Shown here one piece after another: positions 5,450 through 8,578 of a stretch of 8,578 bases of DNA. The notes under the pieces are model-generated. The model saw only the letters and a list, made by a program, of their open reading frames with translations. It did not search any database and was not told where the DNA came from. The position numbers and the translations under genes are program-made. The DNA is from a bacterium (lineage in GTDB: Bacteria > UBA10199 > DSSB01). The stretch's first letter is position 1; the number at the start of each line of letters is the position of its first letter. The stretch spans positions 1-8,578 of the forward strand of contig JAUHYS010000077.1 of NCBI GenBank assembly GCA_030426445.1, read 5' to 3'.

Positions 5450-5968
5450 CTAATAATTATAACCTTTGCCTTTGTAGCGCCCCGTCTCATCAAACTCCTT
5501 GAGGTTTTTTTGATTAAAAATGTGACAGCTGTCATTTTTACAAAGTAGCTCGGCTCCAAGGCGACGACGACGGTCTTTTTCGGCTTCATCCGCAACGATT
5601 TCTGTTCCATAAAGGCGTGCAAAAATAAAGTCAATCGTTGCCATAAAAATTTCAGTGATATGTGTGCAGCCTTCTTTTTTTTGAAACTGCTTTTTATAAG
5701 ACTTTTTAACCCCTACATTGATTTGCAGGCCTTTGAGTTTTTCTAAAATTTGTAGGGCTCCACTGCAATCTGGAAAGGGTTGTAAGTTCATTTGTCCTTT
5801 GACTTCAATGATTTTACAGCTTTGTTTTTCGATGCGAAAAAACAGGTGAATGTCGTGGTGGTCATCTACCAAATGACTGAGTACATGCATTTCCTCGCCA
5901 CTAAATTTATAGCGGATATTTAGGTTGCGTTCGTTTTTAAAATCTTCCATGACAAAGGGTGTGGGCAT
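5450..5968 (-). CDS. DUF2889-family protein of unknown function
   Basis: This 172-residue protein matches what I know of the DUF2889 family. An N-terminal beta-rich half (with DDHHDIHLFFRI, about 35-46) leads to a PDCSGAL site (66-72). A short linker follows, then the characteristic GCTHITEI (100-107) that starts the helical second half. A basic stretch EKDRRRRLG (130-138) is followed by a C-terminal segment with C143 and C148. The conserved Cys and His of the GCTH site suggest metal binding or catalysis, but no activity is established to my knowledge. The start at 5968 has AGAGGA upstream. The gene is head to head with the CPBP protease gene across 37 bp, and hisG follows 44 bp downstream. 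There is no signal peptide or membrane segment. Confidence 0.75.
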   Translation of the reverse strand: MPTPFVMEDFKNERNLNIRYKFSGEEMHVLSHLVDDHHDIHLFFRIEKQSCKIIEVKGQMNLQPFPDCSGALQILEKLKGLQINVGVKKSYKKQFQKKEGCTHITEIFMATIDFIFARLYGTEIVADEAEKDRRRRLGAELLCKNDSCHIFNQKNLKEFDETGRYKGKGYNY

Positions 5969-6005
5969 ATTATCCTCTTAATTGAATATATTTTTTTTAT
6001 CTTAA

Positions 6006-6686
6006 ATGGAAATTCAAAATAAACAAAATGAAGATCTTGTAGCTTTAAATTCAAAGAAAATTTCATCCACGGTGATTTTATTTTTTGTGATGCTGCAATT
6101 GTTGACTTACTTAACCGCTACCATGGTACTATATTCCTTTTGGGGTCTTTGGAGCATCGCCATTTTACAAGTTTCGATTTTTTTTATTCCCGTTTTTATT
6201 TTGAGTTTTCTTTTAAAAATTTCCTTTTCTGATTGGCTAAAGGTTTTTCCATTTTCGATAAAAATTTTTTTACAGGTCAGCGCACTGACTTTAATGCTCA
6301 TTATTTTGACTAGTTTGATAATGAATTATTTCATCACGGTTCCCCAAGTCAAGTATGAGGAATATGTTCAATTTATCAGTAGCGCTTCACTGCTTGAGCA
6401 GCTGCTGATATTAGCCATTTTACCTGCTATATGTGAAGAATTTTTATTTAGAGGCTTTCTTTTTGGAAGCCTGGAAAAATCTTTGGGGAAAATCACATCT
6501 GCAGTGATCGTGACTCTTTTATTTATTTTGGGCCACCTTAATGAGGTGACAGTTTACTTTGTGCTCTATTATATCATGCTGGGGTGTCTTTTGATTTTTA
6601 TTCGTCTTTGGAAAAAAAATCTTTTATTGTGCATATGGGTGCATCTTTTAAATAATTTAATCGCCATTGTTTTTTGGAGTCTTTAA
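6006..6686 (+). CDS. CPBP-family intramembrane metalloprotease (CAAX protease/Abi)
   Basis: This 226-residue multi-pass membrane protein carries the three motifs of the family: EEFLFRG (E144, E145, R149), FILGH (F173 to H177) and HLLNN (H213 to N217). The Glu pair and the two His residues form the metal site inside the membrane. Earlier hydrophobic segments lie at about 22-45, 50-70 and 86-110. Bacterial members cleave membrane or prenylated peptides and some give self-immunity to bacteriocins, but no bacteriocin gene is visible here. The ATG at 6006 lacks a clear ribosome binding site. It starts 37 bp from the divergent DUF2889 gene. The last 30 bp overlap the end of lipA on the other strand. 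Confidence 0.88.
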   Translation: MEIQNKQNEDLVALNSKKISSTVILFFVMLQLLTYLTATMVLYSFWGLWSIAILQVSIFFIPVFILSFLLKISFSDWLKVFPFSIKIFLQVSALTLMLIILTSLIMNYFITVPQVKYEEYVQFISSASLLEQLLILAILPAICEEFLFRGFLFGSLEKSLGKITSAVIVTLLFILGHLNEVTVYFVLYYIMLGCLLIFIRLWKKNLLLCIWVHLLNNLIAIVFWSL

Positions 6687-7476
6687 TGCTTTATGATATG
6701 AACTCCTGACCATCGGTCCACTGGCGACATGCTCAAAGCCCAAACCCAATGCGTATTCTCTCCAATGTTCAAACTCGTCGGGATGATAATATTTTTTAAT
6801 TTCTAAATGTTGTGGAGTGGGTCGCAAATATTGTCCGATGGTTAAAATGGAGACTCGGGCTTTTTCTTTTAAGTCTTGTAGAGCTTGCTGGATTTCCTCT
6901 TCTTGCTCTCCCAAACCCAACATGATGCCACTTTTTGCAACGAGACCGGCCTGAGCAGCACGCGCCAAGACCGAAAGCGAAGTTTGATAGCTGGCTTGAG
7001 GCCGCACCTGTTTTTGTAAAGAGGCCACCGTCTCTAAATTATGATTGAGCACATCCGGCTTTGCATTAAAAATTTTTTCTAGTGAATCGCTTTGCCCTTT
7101 AAAATCGGGTATCAAAACTTCGACCATGGTTTGCGGGCATTGTTTTTTTACAAGAGAAATCGTTTGGGCAAAATGTTCCGCGCCGCCATCAGGAAGATCG
7201 TCACGGTCCACCGAAGTGATCACCACATGTTTCAAACTTAAGCTTTTTAAAGCTTCGGCGACATGTTGGGGTTCAAATGGGTCTAAGGCGATGGGCTTGC
7301 CTGTCTTTACTGCACAAAAGCCACAGCTACGAGTACAGATGTCGCCCATGATCATAATGGTTGCGGTACTGCGTTGCCAGCAGTCGGCAATATTGGGGCA
7401 TTTTGCCTCCTCACAAACCGTATGCAAATTGAGTTTTCCCAGAGGGAATACTTGCTTTAAGCCAACTCGGTTTCAT
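6657..7476 (-). pseudogene. lipA: Lipoyl synthase LipA, 5' end disrupted
   Basis: LipA is a radical SAM enzyme that inserts two sulfurs into protein-bound octanoate to make lipoyl groups. The main frame (TTG or CAT region near 7427 to TAA at 6657) keeps the auxiliary cluster motif CX4CX5C in HTVCEEAKCPNIADCW, the radical SAM motif CTRSCGFC, TSVDRDDLPDGGAEHF, KSGIMLGLGE and the terminal RSSYH serine ligand. The usual N-terminal KPxWLK motif is present as MKPSWLKASIPSGK, starting at ATG 7474-7476. It lies in a different frame and reaches TGA at 7411-7413 after 21 codons. About 9-15 residues normally between SGK and LHTVCEEA are missing. The main frame has no ATG or strong ribosome binding site of its own. 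It may therefore be untranslated, poorly translated from TTG at 7427, or a misassembly. Confidence 0.85.
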
Positions 7477-7477
7477 A

Positions 7478-7601
7478 CCTAACCTGCTGCGCAACCCAAT
7501 GGCTGTGTTGGTTTCGTCAAAGCCTCCTCGACGTACTCTTGGTACGACTCCGGGCCTTCTTCCTCAACCGCCTTGCCATTGGATTGCTCATGACGGTTAG
7601 G
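7478..7601. repeat. 124-bp imperfect palindromic element between the lipoyl-like gene and lipA
   Basis: The left end CCTAACC..GCAACCCAATGGC (7478-7503) is nearly mirrored by GCCATTGGATTGC..GGTTAGG (7575-7601). The outer seven bases are identical, and 12 of 13 match in the inner block. The arms continue loosely to a central hairpin CGTAC TCTTG GTACG (7532-7546). The transcript could fold as one long hairpin. There is no open frame of note, no transposase and no obvious target duplication (flanks ATA and GAAAG). It starts one base before the lipA ATG and ends 16 bp after the lipoyl-like gene. A small non-autonomous transposon (MITE) or REP-like dispersed repeat is likely. Confidence 0.7.
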
Positions 7602-7617
7602 GAAAGAGAGTGATATT

Positions 7618-7974
7618 TTAACCTGGCATCCGAATACTGGCTGCTTCAACATAGTTCATACCGCGATTGGCTTCATCCGGAGTGATCGCCTGTCCCCACG
7701 GTGCCGCAATGCCTTTTTTTTGTTCTTCTTCCGAAACTTCTAATACAGCGACAAGACTGCCTGGCTGAAGTGCTTCGTCTTCTTTTAACAAGAAGGCTTT
7801 AAAAACTCCTGTAAGAGGGGAGCAAAACTCGCTTTCCTGTCCTTCTGTTTGGTAACAAAAAAGTGCTTGAGAAGCTTTAATCTCGTTGCGTTCTCTTACC
7901 AGCCATTTTTTTATGACAGGGGAGCTTTGATCACCCAAATCGATATTAAAAGCCAATGCAAAGTAATGTTTCAT
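7618..7974 (-). CDS. Lipoyl/biotinyl-domain-like protein lacking the acceptor lysine
   Basis: This 118-residue protein is a single lipoyl-type beta-barrel domain with a short tail. Residues 5-80 follow the family pattern: NIDLGDQSSPVIKKWLV at the first strands, ALFCYQTEGQESEFCSPLTG at the central hairpin, and LKEDEALQPGSLVAVLE at the end. Aligning the SP dipeptide to the E. coli E2 lipoyl domain needs no gap in the hairpin. It puts Gly46 (codon GGA) where the modified Lys of the DKA triplet should be, and no other Lys lies in that turn. The protein should therefore not be lipoylated or biotinylated. No E3-binding or acyltransferase domain follows. GAGGG lies before the ATG. The gene precedes lipA on the same strand. 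It could be a degenerate carrier or a structural lipoyl-fold protein. Confidence 0.65.
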   Translation of the reverse strand: MKHYFALAFNIDLGDQSSPVIKKWLVRERNEIKASQALFCYQTEGQESEFCSPLTGVFKAFLLKEDEALQPGSLVAVLEVSEEEQKKGIAAPWGQAITPDEANRGMNYVEAASIRMPG

Positions 7975-8066
7975 AAACCCTCATATTAAAAAAACCTTAT
8001 TTTTCAGTTGCTTATTTTTTAGGCATTAAAAAATTTATCTTTATATTTTAGGTATTTGAAAGCTTT

Positions 8067-8084
8067 AGTGCACGCGCGTGCACT
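8067..8084. promoter_or_regulatory. Perfect 18-bp palindrome, possible operator
   Basis: AGTGCACGCGCGTGCACT reads the same on both strands. From G8068 to C8083 it strictly alternates purine and pyrimidine, which favours Z-DNA. It is a GC-rich island in an AT-rich 219-bp gap, about 93 bp upstream of the lipoyl-like gene. No T-run follows on either side, so it is more likely a dimeric regulator's site than a terminator. AT-rich sequence between it and the gene could hold a promoter, but no convincing -35/-10 pair stands out. Confidence 0.45.
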
Positions 8085-8193
8085 GCGTTCACTGAAAAAT
8101 GATTGTTAAAAAACAGGGTACTCCTCTAACATAAACGAAAGACACCGTCTATGAAAGAGCTTTTTAGCTTGAAAGAGTGACGGCTTGTTTTTG

Positions 8194-8578
8194 TTATTTT
8201 TTGGGTTTGCTACTTTTCCTTTTTGTCTCTAATTTTTCTAAAGTTCCTAGACGGCGATGTTTTGCAGCAAATTTTTCAAATTCGGAACGCGAATTTCCCA
8301 TATAACTGGCAAACCTTTCATAAGCGGGGTCTCCCGGTCCTTTTGTTAAAGCGAAAAAAATTTCATCATAACTCATGGGGTGTTCACTTCGAGAAAGTTG
8401 CCTAGCCGCTGCACGAATAAAGTTATGTGGGTCTTCATTTAATAAAGCAAGCGTGGTTATGGGAATGATTTGAGGAGCCTTTTGGCTTGGAGATATCGTG
8501 GTTTCTCTTGCGGCTTGTAATGGTGTGGAGCTAATGCGTTCGTATTCGCGTAGAGTTTCGATAGTGCTTTCTATACCT
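8194..8578 (-). CDS. Unrecognised protein, C-terminal part, running off the window edge
   Basis: The frame is open from the window end to TAA at 8194-8196, giving 127 visible residues. The start lies outside the window. The internal ATG at 8374-8376 is preceded by 67 in-frame sense codons and has no ribosome binding site, so it is probably not the start. The visible part has a Ser/Thr/Pro-rich stretch (ISSTPLQAARETTISPSQK) and a segment LALLNEDPHNFIRAAARQLSR. A charged region with DEIFFALTKGPGDPAYERF comes next, and the tail is very basic, ending KRKSSKPKK. I do not recognise a family. A basic tail suggests nucleic-acid or membrane-surface contact, which is inference. Confidence 0.6.
   Translation of the reverse strand, partial: GIESTIETLREYERISSTPLQAARETTISPSQKAPQIIPITTLALLNEDPHNFIRAAARQLSRSEHPMSYDEIFFALTKGPGDPAYERFASYMGNSRSEFEKFAAKHRRLGTLEKLETKRKSSKPKK

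Noticed and set aside
6006..6686. Abortive-infection or bacteriocin-immunity system built on the CPBP protein
   Set aside because: The protein has the CPBP motifs, but no bacteriocin, toxin or phage-defence partner is nearby, so a defence role is not supported by the sequence.
7431..7440. Programmed frameshift site in lipA (GGGAAAAC)
   Set aside because: The heptamer is in the wrong frame for a -1 slip and the needed shift is +1. About 9-15 normally present residues are also missing, which a frameshift cannot supply.
7045..7482. 145-codon open frame on the plus strand opposite lipA
   Set aside because: It lies entirely antisense to conserved LipA codons, has no ribosome binding site and no recognisable motif, so it is a shadow of lipA.
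8223..8405. 60-codon open frame on the plus strand near the right edge
   Set aside because: It is antisense to the longer open frame that runs off the window on the minus strand and has no supporting signals.

Overview
The window is bacterial DNA in two unequal parts. Bases 1 to about 550 are very GC-rich (46 of 60 bases in row 361-420 are G or C) and hold a small membrane protein gene of a style I associate with Planctomycetes. From about 560 onward the DNA is much more AT-rich (22 of 60 G+C in row 781-840), and every recognisable gene there looks like a free-living Gram-negative, roughly deltaproteobacterium-like, bacterium. That taxonomic guess is weak. The change happens inside one open frame whose last 45-50 codons read as the C-terminus of the sulfate permease CysW. 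The left edge is therefore most simply a chimeric junction (assembly artefact), less likely a real recombination.

Layout of the AT-rich part, plus strand: cysW 3' end; a vapB-vapC toxin-antitoxin pair; a RelB/DinJ-type antitoxin with no toxin behind it; cysA (sulfate transporter ATPase); and an AEC-family permease 3 bp after cysA. The toxin-antitoxin genes sit exactly where cysW and cysA would normally abut, so they look like an insertion into a sulfate-uptake operon. Minus strand: a dicluster ferredoxin with a charged N-terminal tail, then a DUF2889 gene followed by long-form hisG. A CPBP-family membrane protease gene (plus) starts 37 bp from the DUF2889 gene, head to head, and ends overlapping lipA tail to tail.

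The right third carries a small lipoyl-related cluster on the minus strand: a lipoyl-domain-like protein, a 124-bp imperfect palindromic element, and lipA. Two things look wrong in it. The lipoyl-like domain has Gly where the modified Lys should be. The 5' end of lipA is broken: its first 14 codons are in a different frame from the rest, and about 9-15 usual residues are missing at the break. The window ends inside an unrecognised gene running off the edge.

I see no rRNA, tRNA, CRISPR array, transposase or phage gene. The most rewarding points are the disrupted lipA with its palindromic element, the acceptor-less lipoyl domain, and the toxin-antitoxin insertion between cysW and cysA. I do not see a clear new multi-gene defence or biosynthetic system.
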